Position numbers and translations under genes: made by a program. Positions 33,850-46,829 of a stretch of 64,000 bases of DNA are shown here, in pieces. Source of the DNA: Stichopus chloronotus (taxonomy: Eukaryota > Echinodermata > Holothuroidea > Aspidochirotida > Stichopodidae); NCBI GenBank assembly GCA_021234535.1, contig CM037833.1, positions 21,635,738-21,699,737 of the forward strand, in the 5' to 3' direction. Every line of letters starts with the position of its first letter. Position 1 is the stretch's first letter. Below the pieces are notes generated by a model, which did not search any database, was not told where the DNA came from, and saw nothing but the letters and a program-made list of their open reading frames with translations.

Positions 33850-34062
33850 CAGGAGGACTCCTCCCTGTGACCACCTGAAGAAATTAAAACAAAAAGAAAG
33901 GTATAACGGTAACGCTTCTCATAATGTTGTTTCAACTTGATATACAAAAATGATAAGTGAAAAAAGAAAAACTTACAATATGTGGTGGGATGGCAGCTAC
34001 ATCGGCTGGAGTCCTCTCCTCGGTGCACGTCGCAATAAACTAATCCACACGGGAAGTATTTC
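33850..34062 (-). CDS. Possible last two exons of an unknown Cys-rich gene
   Basis: On the minus strand ttgtgttttgcag precedes an exon at 34062-33977, with donor GTAAGT at 33976-33971. A 96-base intron ends ttaatttcttcag before 33874. Joined, the frame reads KYFPCGLVYCDVHRGE...CSCHPTTYCGHREESS and stops with TGA at about 33850. Splice signals are strong and the small exon is Cys-rich, but I recognise no family and see no upstream exon. A non-coding transcript is equally possible. Confidence 0.3.
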
Positions 34063-34239
34063 CTGCAAAACACAAAATATTAAGTAATGTAGTAAAATTT
34101 CATACCGTGAGGTTAACAAGAAACAAATACAATATAATACAACCGCGTGATGGATTACTGTCAAACAGAGTAACGGGAATGAAAGGATACCACGTGCTCC
34201 ATCCACTGCAGAGAGTCTGATGTAACTGTACACTAGGTT

Positions 34240-35250
34240 GCTTAACCTACACCATCAGACATACCCTACAAGGTTTGGTAAAACCTTTGTATAGTGGAGT
34301 TTTTGATCAAAGCAGGTAGCCAACTCCTGTTTCCGTCTGTTTGGCGGGTCTAGGCGGAGTAGGTGGCGGGATCGGGGGGAGGATTAGGGGGTGAAATTTG
34401 ACGACCCACCCTAAGCCTTCCGGGTTCTTCGTCTGCACGGTATCGAACCATTTTGAAGTGGTGGCGCTATACCAAAATTAAATGCATACCGTACATCATG
34501 TAGCTTTTTTTTTTCGTAGGACCAGAAAAGGAGATATTCTCCAGAAGGTGGGGGCAAATCGGTGGATAAGGAAGCTAAAAAATCTTTCTAGTTTTTTTGG
34601 AGGCGTGGAGTTCAAATCTGAGGTACTCGTTTCCATACAAGGTGAACTTTGGGGGGGGGGTGGGGGCTTAATCATACCTATGAGGAGGGGTACGAGCAGG
34701 GGGAAAGGCAAATAAATATCAAACGATACATATTCTGACCTGTAAATTAGACGCAAATTAGTACCACATTTTCCTTGTCTGATGGGGGCTAATTACACCA
34801 TTGGGGTGGGAGATTGGGAGGGGGCACATCGGAAAAAATCAAACCATACATATTCAGATCCTTTTTAAGCCGCTGACTTCTGTTCCACCGTATGCGCATA
34901 ACAAACCAAAAAGAAAAAAAATGTACATCACGCACTTCAATTTCGATTTCATTTCCATGTAATCAAAGGAAAAATCAGTTCTCAGTCGCCCTTCTCTTCT
35001 TAGGCCAACCTTCTTAGGTAGAGTTTATGATATTCTGCAAATTATGCAGTCCTGCAGATTCTCTTGTACGTGCAATACGTTCTGTTAGTGATTCACTATA
35101 ATCATACTTCTTGTGGCTCCCGTGATTATGATATGATATACACAATGCTGATATGTAAATGGTACCTTCATGTGTTCAGGTATGAGCCTCTGCACCATTG
35201 GTGCTCTCATATATTATTTGTATTTTGGTTGTGGGAAATTTTTATCTCAC
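34240..35250. other. No gene seen; G-runs and a copied 30-base phrase
   Basis: G-rich tracts lie at 34370-34390 and 34650-34667. The phrase ctcagtcgccct(t/c)ctcttc followed by ttaggcca at 33790 recurs at 34980, so part of the possible exon at 33850 was copied here. Confidence 0.4.
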
Positions 35251-35256
35251 GGTATC

Positions 35257-35820
35257 CTATTTGAAAGTTGGGATTATATGATCCTGTATCCTACTCAACT
35301 CCTTGGAGCAATTTTGTATGGACAGATGATAATAAACTCTTGTAAATGAAGCATACGTGTTTGTTTCGATCACAGAACAGCTCCTGCTTGCCTTAAGTGT
35401 GTTACGGAGAAACCTGATCATATGAACTGCATCAGGCATATAAAATATAGTAGACCCATCGACCGGGTGGATGAAAGTTTCTCGGTGCTGCATGATGAAG
35501 GCTTGCTCCTAAGTGTTTGGCCTTGGTCTGGTCGCTGGCTGCACCATCACATGTGATGCAGATAATTTGTGCACCAGCATCATGTGCTCTCCAGAGGCAT
35601 CCAGTAATAAGAGTGGATAATCTATCCCAGTAATTGACTTTATGAAAAAATAACCAACTTGAATTTTAATATGTAAATTGAGTGCATTGAGCATGAATAC
35701 CATGACTTGAGAAGCACTTTTAATTTTGTCTGTTTGAATATCTAGAAAGTCACCAAGTTCACCAACATCCACCTTACCCCAAAATTTCTGTAGGTTTTGA
35801 ACTGGGTCCTTATGAACACT
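35257..35820 (-). pseudogene. P-element/THAP9-type transposase fragment
   Basis: From about 35820 down the frame gives KVDVGELGDFLDI, then VMVFMLNALNLHIKIQVGYFFI and, after a shift, CITCDGAASDQT; a second shift leads to FIHPVDGSTIFYMPDAVHMIRFLRNTL (from 35493). These blocks follow the P-element RNase-H-like order, with candidate acids in KVDVG and TCDG. The THAP finger, the rest of the N-terminus and the C-terminus are missing. At least two frameshifts (about 35580 and 35490). Confidence 0.75.
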
Positions 35821-35829
35821 GAATCTAAG

Positions 35830-38480
35830 GTTAGACAGTAGAAAAATTTCTCATCTTTGAACTTTTGATATATAGCATATGGTATCTATGTCATGAAATT
35901 CTAAATTAAATCAAGAGTGGTGCGAATTTTCTGCTGATTGCAATAAGAAACACTTGAAAGTTTCCATTCTTAATCTTGAAAAATCATTCAAAAGCAGCAA
36001 TTTTTTCTAGCAGAATTATCCAAAAGGAGTAGGACTTAACTGGAAGAAGTTCTAAGTGTGTGATCATAATGTGCATAAATTGATAGAAATAGTTCGGTGA
36101 GGGTGTGATAGACTTTTGGCTTATGTAACAAGCGTATGATTCAAGCTGAATTTTGTTTCATTTTGTTGTGTGTGTGGGCAAGGTCCTTCATCTCAGTTGT
36201 CTCTTCACCCTGTCTCAGTGGGTACCTGTAAGGTAACTTGTCATCCGGTGCTGTTTGTAGCTGCCATCATCTTGAGGAGTTGCTCTTGAGTATGTTATTC
36301 CTGACAAGGTTACATAAAGGTGTCAAGGGATTTGGTGATATAGCACTACATACTCAAAAATATTTTATTTGCAATAGTAATGTGCATGATTTTTTTTTTT
36401 GGGGGGGGGGTCTTGTAGGGAGCTAGTTTTAGGGTGGTCCAAGGGAGTGGATTCACAAAGCTTAAGTGTGTGAGAGTCCTAGGGCATGCGGTTGTATGCG
36501 GGGGCCTAGAGTACAGTTTAGGAACACTTGACATAGTACTGGGACACCCTATTTTTCCCAAATGTGTGGGGCCAAGGTCACATGCTGTTGCCCCGTCCTT
36601 AATCCGCTAGCTATAGTGTGTATTCATATTATTTTGAACTGTGCATGAAGAAATGAGTTTATTCCAATTGTATGTCAAGGGCATCTTGCTTATAAATATC
36701 CATAGTAGGAGTAAGACTGAAGGGCCAGTGGGCTATGTTAAGCAACTATTAGATATTTTAGTGTGGGATCATTGGGCACACAGGTCTATTTAGAAAGTGA
36801 GGCATAAAGGCATCGTACTCTAACATGTCTATCAGTAGGTACAGAATTCGTCCCTTAACAGCAAGTGAGGAACAATGAGCTTTGCAATGATTGGGAAGAC
36901 CCCTTTGTGCTCTTTGTAGACTATGAGCCTTTATATTTTGAATCGTGCTGTTTTAGTAAACAGTGGTACATAAAGTTTTTTTATTTTACATAAAGTTTTT
37001 TTTGTTAAATTCAGATCAACAATTTTTAAAACTGTTGTTAAAGTTGATCTGGGATTTGTATTTGTAATGTGTTTTTCATCTATTTCTGTTTGAGTTGGAG
37101 TTATCTGTATAAATATGGACGAGTAATCCTGCATTTCTCGCTCTCTCGTTGTTGAGTGCTTGTTTGGTGTCTGGACTTTTACAAAACTGCAGTTCTTTAT
37201 GGTCACATCAGGACTCTGATTTCTTCCTCCAGGACTGGTCTTTGGCCCATTAAAATACAAGAATGGAGGCCAAGGATCTCGATCCCCAGAAAACTGTTGG
37301 AACAGTATTCAAGAAAGGACATTTCAAAATATTTTCTAAATAACTTGCTGTAAAAAGGCATCTACAGAAGCTTTCCCAAGCTGGAGGATGCAGGCTGAAC
37401 ATTTGCTCTTAAATGCACCTTTAGTCCTGTCACCCTTTACTTCAACATCAATATTTAAATAACCAAGTACAACAAGTAAGCCTTATGTTAGTAGGTCTAC
37501 AATTACATTCTACAACAATAGAAACTTGGACCCCTCACAGATGGTGACCTCTTCACTGTGTTGTGGGTAATCTTTAAACATTTATCTTAACATAACAAGT
37601 TTAAGGGCAAAGTAGGGCAAAAGCCCCATAAGATTTGCTCGGTAATCTTAACCCCCCATTCCCCCCCCAAAAAAAACCCCTACCCAAATTAGTAATACCC
37701 AATAAAGCCCAGCAGAATCAGCTTCTGCGACAGTCACGATAATTTACAACCCAATTGGGCAGACTACTTTACTCACTGACAACTCTATGTGAGAACCTTA
37801 CGCTTCTCACATCCAGCTTATAGAGAAGTATTTCAGCAGCTTCTTACAATGGCCTCCAACACCGGAATTAGGACTAACCTCACATAATTTTTGGACCTTA
37901 ATTTGATGCAAATAAATTTTAGGAATATTAGTGCACGCTTTAATGAGAAGGTCAGACTTGTAACTCTGTACTCCGTTTTTTTTAGAACATGTTTGCATGT
38001 TTTTTAGAACATTATCAAAAGTACATAATTTTAATGAAAATGGAAATCATCTCTCAAAGTCTTTAGTGATGTCTTTGCAGCTTATCACTCACTGATACAC
38101 TGACGAGGCATGCAAAAACAATTTGCTGTGCTGCCAACTTGACCTCTCGCAGGTTCCCAAGTAAAAGGAAAAAAAGGCGTGCACACCTAAATTTTGTGAT
38201 AAGTTAGCATGTGATACTAGTTTTTTTTTTTTTTTCTTATTACTTACCCTACATTCTTGTTTTTGTTCCCAAAGGGCCCACGGTGTATCTGTAGCCTAGT
38301 ATACATTGTAAGATGAGTCGATCACTCACTGCATTCTAAACGCCAGTGTAGCACTGTAGTCATGTGATCCAAAGACAGGCACCACCTGTGTCGCACACAC
38401 GCCGAATAACATCAAAAACAATAATTTGCCTCGTTATCTTTTATTTTCAAAGAAACATCTTACTGATAGACAAGTTTTCA
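35830..38480. other. No gene seen
   Basis: AT-rich DNA with a T10-G10 run near 36391-36411, a directly repeated acataaagttttttt near 36970-37005 and long A/T tracts. None of the frames carries a recognisable domain. Confidence 0.4.
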
Positions 38481-38494
38481 AGATTCCCCATTAC

Positions 38495-38771
38495 CTAACA
38501 AATGTGTTTCAAATCTTTTCCGACCAAAAGCTTTGACAAGGATGTCTTAGATCTTTCGGTAGCAAAAACATTTTTCATCTTTTTTTCATGTTGTTGTTCA
38601 TTGTTCATCAATTTGTCAGTAAACAGCATTCTGATAATTAAAGCTTGTTCTGACGTGATTGACTCACTGGCAAGGTTCCTTGCACTTCGTTTATGTATCA
38701 ACATTGTGTCAAGCACTGTCTCCAAGGTCAACTTAAAACTTACAATATTTGCCAGGGATTCCTCAATATGA
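38495..38771 (-). CDS. Possible terminal exon of an unknown gene
   Basis: The minus frame reads EESLANIVSFKLTLETVLDTMLIHKRSARNL... through LMNNEQQHEKKMKNVF to KDLKHIC and a stop. It is hydrophilic, mostly helical in composition and about 90 codons long, more protein-like than its neighbours. No domain is recognised, and the upstream splice acceptor is weak. Confidence 0.25.
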
Positions 38772-39039
38772 ACAAATCACATCAATCAAAATACAACAGA
38801 TTGAAAAGGTTCTTTAATCAATATTACTGAGAAGTTACATTTATGGTATATTTTCATATATTTTTTACATCAAAATATTTGTCAGGAGATCGACTCATAG
38901 TGTATGCTTCTTCAGATCTTCGCTCCTTCACAGTGGACCTATATAGGCTTTAGTGCGTTCCCTTCATGCATCCCCTATATTCTTGCAGTATACGTAGGCA
39001 CATACAGCATGAAGGGTACATATCTTTTTACTTTCAGGC

Positions 39040-40405
39040 TAGACTAACTGCACGAAAATATTACCCTCCATCCTACTGGGAATATTAGTATCGTCTAGGC
39101 CTTCTTTAACTCACATAGACATGGCCTGGCCTTTCTTTAAATTTGTTTCTTTTCTCTTCTTTTTTGTCTTACTTGGGGGAGGTCATGTCTGCAACCGTTT
39201 TCAAATTCAAATGTCTAGGCTAGGCGTACTACTGCTAGCCTAGGTTTAGCTTTAACGAAAGTGCAAGGGTTGCCGTGCTGAGGTGACATCGATCTGATCA
39301 CAATACACAGTAAGCGGCCTACTGTAGGCCTAGATCTGACGACAATTTGTCGTAACATGATAATAGGCCTTCCATTCCGTAGGGATTCCACGGGGCCACG
39401 ATAGTTGATGAGACTCGTTGTTAGTGTTAAACTTGTGCTTGAAGTTATACTGTAGGCCAAGGCCTATCATTAGTGCTGGGCTGGCGCATCACTAGCCTAG
39501 TGCTACAAATAAGAACTGAGGCAGTGTAGTTAGACCTCGGCCTAACGTTAGGCAAACGATACGACTGGACTTGGAAAGGGGAATTGCAGTTTCACATTGT
39601 GGTTTATCTTTTTAATTCTGTATTAATATTCTTACACACCTTCGAATACTTCCTTAAGTGCATGTAATTTCCATTCCTCTAAATTCTTGTTGACGAAATC
39701 GTCCATTAAGGGTTTAAGGTGTTACGAAAATCAGCAGAGTATATATGTGTCGACTCGGAACAAAAACCGATATGCAAGCACGTACGTGGCATGCGGGGTC
39801 CATGCGCTGCTAGCTGTCACCGTGCGTGCATGTACGTACCGCCCCTTGACAATGCAATACAAACTACATAGTATCACAACAGTGGGCACAAGTACGTACA
39901 TAGCCATTTTATACTGTACGAATGTCATGATCGGCGGGAAAATTGCTTGTTGGCGAAATCCACCAATCAGAGAACACGGGTTAAACAGTAAACAACGATG
40001 AAGACGAAATTTCACCAGATTCCGTGTTGAGTCAAACTGGGCCTGCTGTTCTATACTGGGAACAACCAGGAGTGTGGTACGAATAGGCCGAACAAGGAAA
40101 ATGGTGGTTTTGAATTAACCAGGATATTTTCACAAGATACTTTTTTAGAGTGTAGTAATAGGCCTACTAGTACTAGTGAAATAACGTTCGACTTGAATTT
40201 CGCAGATCTAACGTTACCAAGGCCACGCCTAGGGCCTAAACCACCTCAAAAGTAAAATGTAAATATACGTAAATCTACTTAGAAACAGCACAGTGTACTG
40301 TCAGTGGTAATTATTCTGACGTACGGTAATCTTACCTAAATATCAGAATTGTGTCGGGTGAAAGTTTCTTTGGTATATTTTGAACACCTTTGCAGGTTGA
40401 TAGCT
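39040..40405. other. No gene seen
   Basis: Rich in taggcct/aggccta words. Frames at 39215-39460 and 39687-40015 show no domain. Could be intron of a gene running from about 40.5 to 38.5 kb on the minus strand; not shown. Confidence 0.3.
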
Positions 40406-40411
40406 TACCGG

Positions 40412-40502
40412 AATTAGCTTTCCTTCTTTGTCGAATTCTGCTGTGATGTTATAGTAAAGAGCACTGAGGACTGCAATACATCGCCATCTTGAAGGGTTTC
40501 CA
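40412..40502 (-). promoter_or_regulatory. Possible first exon with YY1-like start motif
   Basis: On the minus strand TTCAAGATGGCGATG (near 40490) matches the YY1 core CAAGATGG found at many metazoan transcription starts. A consensus-like donor (CCG|GTAAGC) follows about 80 bases later. One frame between them is open (WRCIAVLSALYYNITAEFDKEGKLIP) but lacks its own start. Could belong with the exon at 38.5-38.8 kb. Confidence 0.25.
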
Positions 40503-40769
40503 TACAACTACCGGATTAATATTGTTAAGGACAGAGAACTCCACAGCACAAATAATCTAGGCGTATTGATAGGCCTATAGACCCTATATGGTAAGAATAA
40601 AAATAAACAGGAAACTCCTTGACATGAGCTATCCCAAACCAGCCATAAAGTGATCTTACAGCAGTGTTGACAGTAACGTTTAGGCCATGTGCAATTCTTC
40701 TTTGTTGAACTAACTTAGGTAGGCCTTGTGCATTTTTTTTATCAAAATGTCGTTTGTACAAATGAACAA

Positions 40770-43700
40770 GGTTATTACAGTTTGGTTATTACTTCTTTTG
40801 AGTCAATACAAAAGATGTGCGACAGTTTTTACTTTAAGCGTCGTTTTAATCCAAGCATAAGACTTAAATTATTTTGAAGCAATCAAACGCTGCTGTTTTA
40901 TCATTGCCATGGGAATACGGATATGGACGTACTTGACTATCATCCCGCCCACATGAGTCGGTAGGCAGGGGGAGAATATAAGAGGTAAAAACGAAAGCAC
41001 CTGTTCTGAACACTTTCGTTCTGACTGTTTCATTTAACCATGGAGATGTTACTGAAGTTGCCTGTATAGCCTACACACCACACGTTGGCGACGTGGGTGT
41101 ATTAATAAGCATTTAAACCCTGCTCTTTAACGTGTGCTATTATTTGCGGTTTGGTATTAAATTAACTGGTGTTTCTTTCATCAAGGTGAAAACTGACTAT
41201 TCAAAACCGATGATGCGTTTCGTAAAAACACAGGATTCCAAACTTAGCCCACGGCAGGATCTCAGTTTTATTATTCTCTTTTAAATTTTGAGGAGATTAC
41301 AATCATGCCGACAGGTAACTGTTCTGTTAGATTTTATCTCCCCGTCGTGGGTTTACTGTGGTATATATGTAAAATCCATACATAGGCCCAGAATAGGTGG
41401 TGATATCTACTCACCAACAATTGAACTGTTCTCTTTCGATTCACACCTGTCAGAGATGCAGAAGAGAAATAGAGTACCGGTGAAAAGCCGTGAAGTTTCA
41501 ACGCTCTGTACTCTTATATAGTGTTGCCACATCGTTTAAGTCTAAAGTGGATTGGATTTCTCCTCTGAAAAAAGAACAATAAAAAAAAAAACACCTAGGT
41601 AAACCCTGCCAGTCAAAAGGAAAGAGCACCATCGGAATACACACGTGAGTAGAAAGGTTCAATAATGATTTAGGAAACATGTTAATTTAGTGATTGCGTA
41701 ATTTTTAAGTGATTGCGTGATTTTTACGTGAATACGTAAAACATTAGAACCTTGAAATTTCATCTCCATTTTTAATTGTACTATTAAGACAATCTGGGAA
41801 AACAAATAAGTTGCAGTTGGCTAATTCTGCCATATGATTTCAAATTCTTCAAACATAACGACAGATAGTGTGGAATACAATAATGTAGTGGGAGACAGTT
41901 TTCATTCAAATCAACGGTATGCTTTTTTGAACAAGCAAATGGGAAGCACACTACTATTGAATATTCAGTTAGTCAAAACAACTCAGGATCACTGACACCG
42001 CAATGTAGTGATGAGTTCGTAGGTTATTTGTAAATACAGTGCTTCCTTTTCACCAAATACTCAAGTCCTTACACCGACCGAGGAGCGACGATTTGAGTAG
42101 TATGTTTTTGATACGCCAGTGAGACCTGTACTGTTACATATTCATTATGTAAGTGCTTATAGTATGAACCGTTAATTTTAACATATGATTTTTTTTACAC
42201 TTTTTGTTTCAATCCCGTTGCTTTTCAAAGTATTTACTGTCATTTTCCTCCATTGGAAGACGTAGTCAGTCCATGTGCAACCTCGCGTAAACTTTTAAAA
42301 AATAAAGAAAAAGTTAAAGTTAATCTTATCCTTCTAGTTTTTCAGTACACACGCAATCACTTTAACACTCATAGCTATTCGTGATGAAACTATTTAGGAT
42401 GTTGGCTACGTTGCATTAGGGAGATCCCTGCCAATCAGCAGTAAATTCAACGATGGATTGATATCATCTTTAGAAGGGCTTCTCAGCTAGACTACCTGTT
42501 AATCATTAAGGAAATGTACTGACTTGTATTTGGTTTGGTCATGTTCCATGATATTGATTCACTTTTTTTCCGATTTTTGTTAACTTAAACGGGCCCCCAA
42601 GCAGTAAAAAGTTGACGTTTCCTAGGAAACAGTATCATTTGTTTTGTACCAAACTATCCCTGTTTTTAAAGTTTCTTAATTCTCACTGAAAGGCAGTACC
42701 GTTTGCTGAGTTCATGCCGCTACAGGTCAATTTTCTCTAAGAGACAAGGGACTAACAATTCAATTCAATATGGGTTCCAGAGAACGGACTATTCAGTATG
42801 TGCCCGTATTCTAAGTGAATTTTCTATGCCTTAAACTTCAAAATGTATACGTAGCGAGTGTCTATATTTGCGTTTCATGAACCATCAAATCCCACGTCAG
42901 GAATCTGGTATTTCGCGATACCTTAAGTATGTCATCACTAAGCACATCCTGTAATAACGCAAAGTATTCCAAGGAGAAAAAACTGGGCAGCGAAAACTCT
43001 GCAGTTTTAAATTCTAAAGGATAAAATTAAAGCGTTCTAGTCTATTGTGGTTGGGTGGGATGTGGATGTAGGTGCGTAGAATCAACGCAGGTACACGAAA
43101 GGAAATATGGACATTTGAGAGTGACGGCATATGGCATAAATCTCCCGGCTTTTTCACTTTCATACTTCGTTACCCCTCGATACAGTGTGACTTCTTTTAA
43201 GCCAGAATAATACTAACATACCAAAGACGAGTGACCACAGTGGCTTGTCTATCGTAAAATTCTGTGAAATAGTTGTTGTAGTCTAAATGCGTATTTTCTC
43301 AAAAGGTGATACAATGTGTCATCACACCTCCCTGATCCCACTAACCGTCGACTCTACACTGCGAGCTCGACGCTTATTTTCATTGCAATACTTACAGGGA
43401 TTTTATTTTCAGCCAGTCTGTTCATACAATGAACGATTATTGTGAAAACTGAAGCAAGTAGATTGCCAAGTATTTCTGCTCGGATGACGTCACATAATTG
43501 TTACCACTTACGGTCGTAATACTTCACAAATTCAAAAGAAGAAAAGAAAAACAAATGACATCATTCAAAACTATGCATGAAAACGGGATGCAATTTTCAC
43601 ACTCGATTGGATGTTTGTAGTTCACCGTCGGTTCAACCAAGGGAAACGGCCTAAATACTTTGAATGAATAGAGTGACACGGCTGAACAAGTCTTATCAAA

Positions 43701-46700
43701 TGATAGCGATCACTCCAGATTCTGTACACCAATATGATCTCTACTGGTTGAACTTAGTTAAAAGAAAGCGCAAAAACGTACATTAGACTTGACATGAAAC
43801 TAGTGAAGGAGTATCAACGGTGGCTCCCGTACAATGAGCCGTTTGTTCGTTGCTTATTGATGTAGTGCAGAGGCGTAGTGTCGCTGTTTTGAATCTTTCC
43901 AAACTAATTTCTAGGCGGAGTTAATCTTTGTTAAGTTGGGACAACATAACTCTACTCAGTCCCTGACAAAATTATCTTTCGTTCGCGTACGTTGTCTCTT
44001 AGGATATGATTGCACATCTCAACCAACCTTTCACACCCAAAATTGATTTCTGAAAGACTTTAGACTATCATTGTAGCTCAATATCTTAATTTCGTTAATG
44101 AGCTTTTTCGCAGAACTAGTATCCATAAGCAAAAATGTCCTCAACCAGTTTTCAGCAGAAATATTCACTTTGTCATTTATGTTTTCCAATTATTTTTTTA
44201 ATGAATTTTATTCTTTTTTTCTTGTTGAAGTTCTTCCTTCGAGTAAAAATAATTTGGCTGAAGTGATGGTACTGAACCAAGGCTTCGGAAGATAATAATG
44301 GAGTCATAGTGTCATTATCTCAGATTGTTATCTTTAATTGTTGATACAAATTTTCTTACTTAGACATGATGTTCCTGCTGTCAAATCGATCTCACATTCT
44401 TACATGGTATGCTGACTTGTTATGAGTCATTGCGACGTCTAACACTGGTAAACATTAGTGTCTTCCTTAATAATAATAATAATAACAAAAGAAAAAAATC
44501 AGTCCAATCGAGTAAAAATTTAGTGAAATAGAAAAGCAAGCCAACAAATGACATTAATCTAACTATATTTGAAACTGCGTCGTATCTGACTGAAAAACAA
44601 AAATCGATCGGATTGCCATGACGTCAACGATAACGAAATGTTAATCCAGTGTCCTGATCCTGTAATTCACACGTATGAAGGGGTCGACGCTAGTATCGTA
44701 TCGAATATTCATCAATATGTATCTGTATTTGTGTCTGTCTGTTGTTGTCTGTTCATCGCGCCGTCGGACTTTAGACTGTATTATACCAATATACCAGAAT
44801 TACAAGTGCACATTATGTCAACAAATATGTATATTTAAGTATATGTGAGTAGATGGCACATAACCAAATTGCTGATATTACCAGTGTTGAAGTGCGAGGT
44901 ACAGATTGACACTGTGCCATATAGCATGCCAGCAGGACTACAAAGCTATTACTGACGTTTGTGTAGGCGATGTATAGGCCTTTTATTGCCACAGTGATAA
45001 TAGTGCGATGTGTGCATACCTTTACAGCATGTAATATCGATAAATATAGCCTCCGCTTCTAAGCTGCTGAGACATTTCATTGATAACTTTGTGGTAAGCA
45101 CACACCATTCTTACCATGCACCTGTTGGTATTGTCTGCCACTTAGCCTACTTTATCCCCGTGTACATGCATACTTGTGTTATATTGAATGGTGAAATGTA
45201 AACACACAATAAAGAGATATCGAAAGAGGAATAATGTATAACAACAGAAGAAAGATAATCATAGTACCTGTGGCGTCATATGTCATGATGTTCCAATACA
45301 ACTCCTTTTTGCACAATGCGGATATTCTTATCACCACCATTTATTCGTCACCTTTCCTGAAACTTTACAATTAATATCGAGGGCCCTATCATACTGTATC
45401 ATACTTGTCGATTTTCTGGTCATTGTAATTGTGTACGTTTCTAACCAGTTGGTGAGTTGTCTTGAACATTTTTAATGACTAAGATATGTACTGTGTTATG
45501 CCGTGCTGTATCGTGGGGATGTGTGCTTTGCTGCCCGTATTGAGATACGGCATCACTATTGTGCGCTTATTAGGATGTATAGTGTTGTGTTGTGTGGTTC
45601 AAAACAGAGTAGTTCTGGGCTGTGCAATACCCTGTAGTTTGTCGTTATGTTCTGTTGTTCTTTGGAGTTATATTCGAGTTTCCGTCCTGTGTACGTTGTA
45701 TTGAATTTCTTTACGTAACGTCGCATTTCATTGCGTTAGGTTAAATTACACCACGTCACACTATGTAATCATAATCTGTTCATTACATTATAACCTACAT
45801 GAATCGCATGGTCTGTTTTTACGTTATTCTGGGCTACGCGTAACGTTGCAGCACGCCAAATTACTTCACCTTATGGAATGCAATCGTATACTGTTCTGTC
45901 ATACCATCGTTTGTGCGATACTTTTCTTTGTCTTGTTTTAGCGTTGTTACATTAGGTGCAGTTACACACTCTCCATTATGTTAAGTGCGATAGTGGGACA
46001 GTGACCGTACCTGACTTTTCAGTAAGGTAGCCGTAAGATTTCCCTAAATGAAACCTTGTATGTAGGTGGAAATGTGTACATGGTCCATATATGACCATGA
46101 AATTCATATCTGGCTTGAACGAGAAATTGGCAAATTGACTTGATATAGCATAAAGGCAATATTTAGACTTTACATAGCTCACTTTTACATAAGGGGGATT
46201 GTCATATCTGTTGAAGCTATTGAATTAAATGTAGTGTGACATGAAAATGAAGTTTTGTAATATTTGCTGTATTGATCATTGAAAATGCTGTAAACAGCCC
46301 AAGAAATTAAGAGACCATGTACAAAGGCTTAACAGAAAAAGAAAACCCTACATAATGGAACATTCTACATCATCATGTTTGAATTTCATCAAACTTTGAA
46401 AAGTCCAAACATAGTAATAGATATTAACACTTCTGAATGAAGAAAGCCTTTTTTTAGTTGCTTGTCATAGGACTTTTAAGCTTGTCTATCTCTCTGTCTA
46501 TGTGTCTATCTTTCTCTGTCTGTTCGTCCTTTCACAATTGTACAAAATGCTTCTCCTCCGTCATGCTTTCATGCAATGGTATGAAACTTGGACGATGTTC
46601 CATAGGTGGTGGTTTTATAGACTTGAACACATAACAAAAACGGAACGCTTGTGCTTACGTGAGTACAAGTGATAGCTCTTACGTCAAACAGATTTCACGT

Positions 46701-46820
46701 TGAGGATATGCCGTCTTACTGAAAGAAGTCCAGCTTATTTACTCATCTTTTCTTTTTATTTTGTTGTCTTTCTTTTAACAGCCGTGTTCGAAGAAGTTTT
46801 TACAAGCAGATCCAAAGAGT
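40770..46820. other. Gene-free region upstream of the Patched-like gene
   Basis: About 6 kb without a supportable gene. TGACGTCA occurs near 43484 and TGACGTCAA near 44621. A (tctatc/tctgtc)n tract is at 46485-46525. Around 45480-45990 the DNA is rich in decayed gttacg/acgtta words. Some of it may hold distal regulatory sequence for the gene at 46.83 kb; nothing specific can be shown. Confidence 0.4.
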
Positions 46821-46829
46821 CTGGAATCG

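Noticed and set aside
45486..45704. Cys/Val-rich 72-codon frame
   Set aside because: Low-complexity GT-rich DNA with tgtg and gtta words; no splice or domain support.
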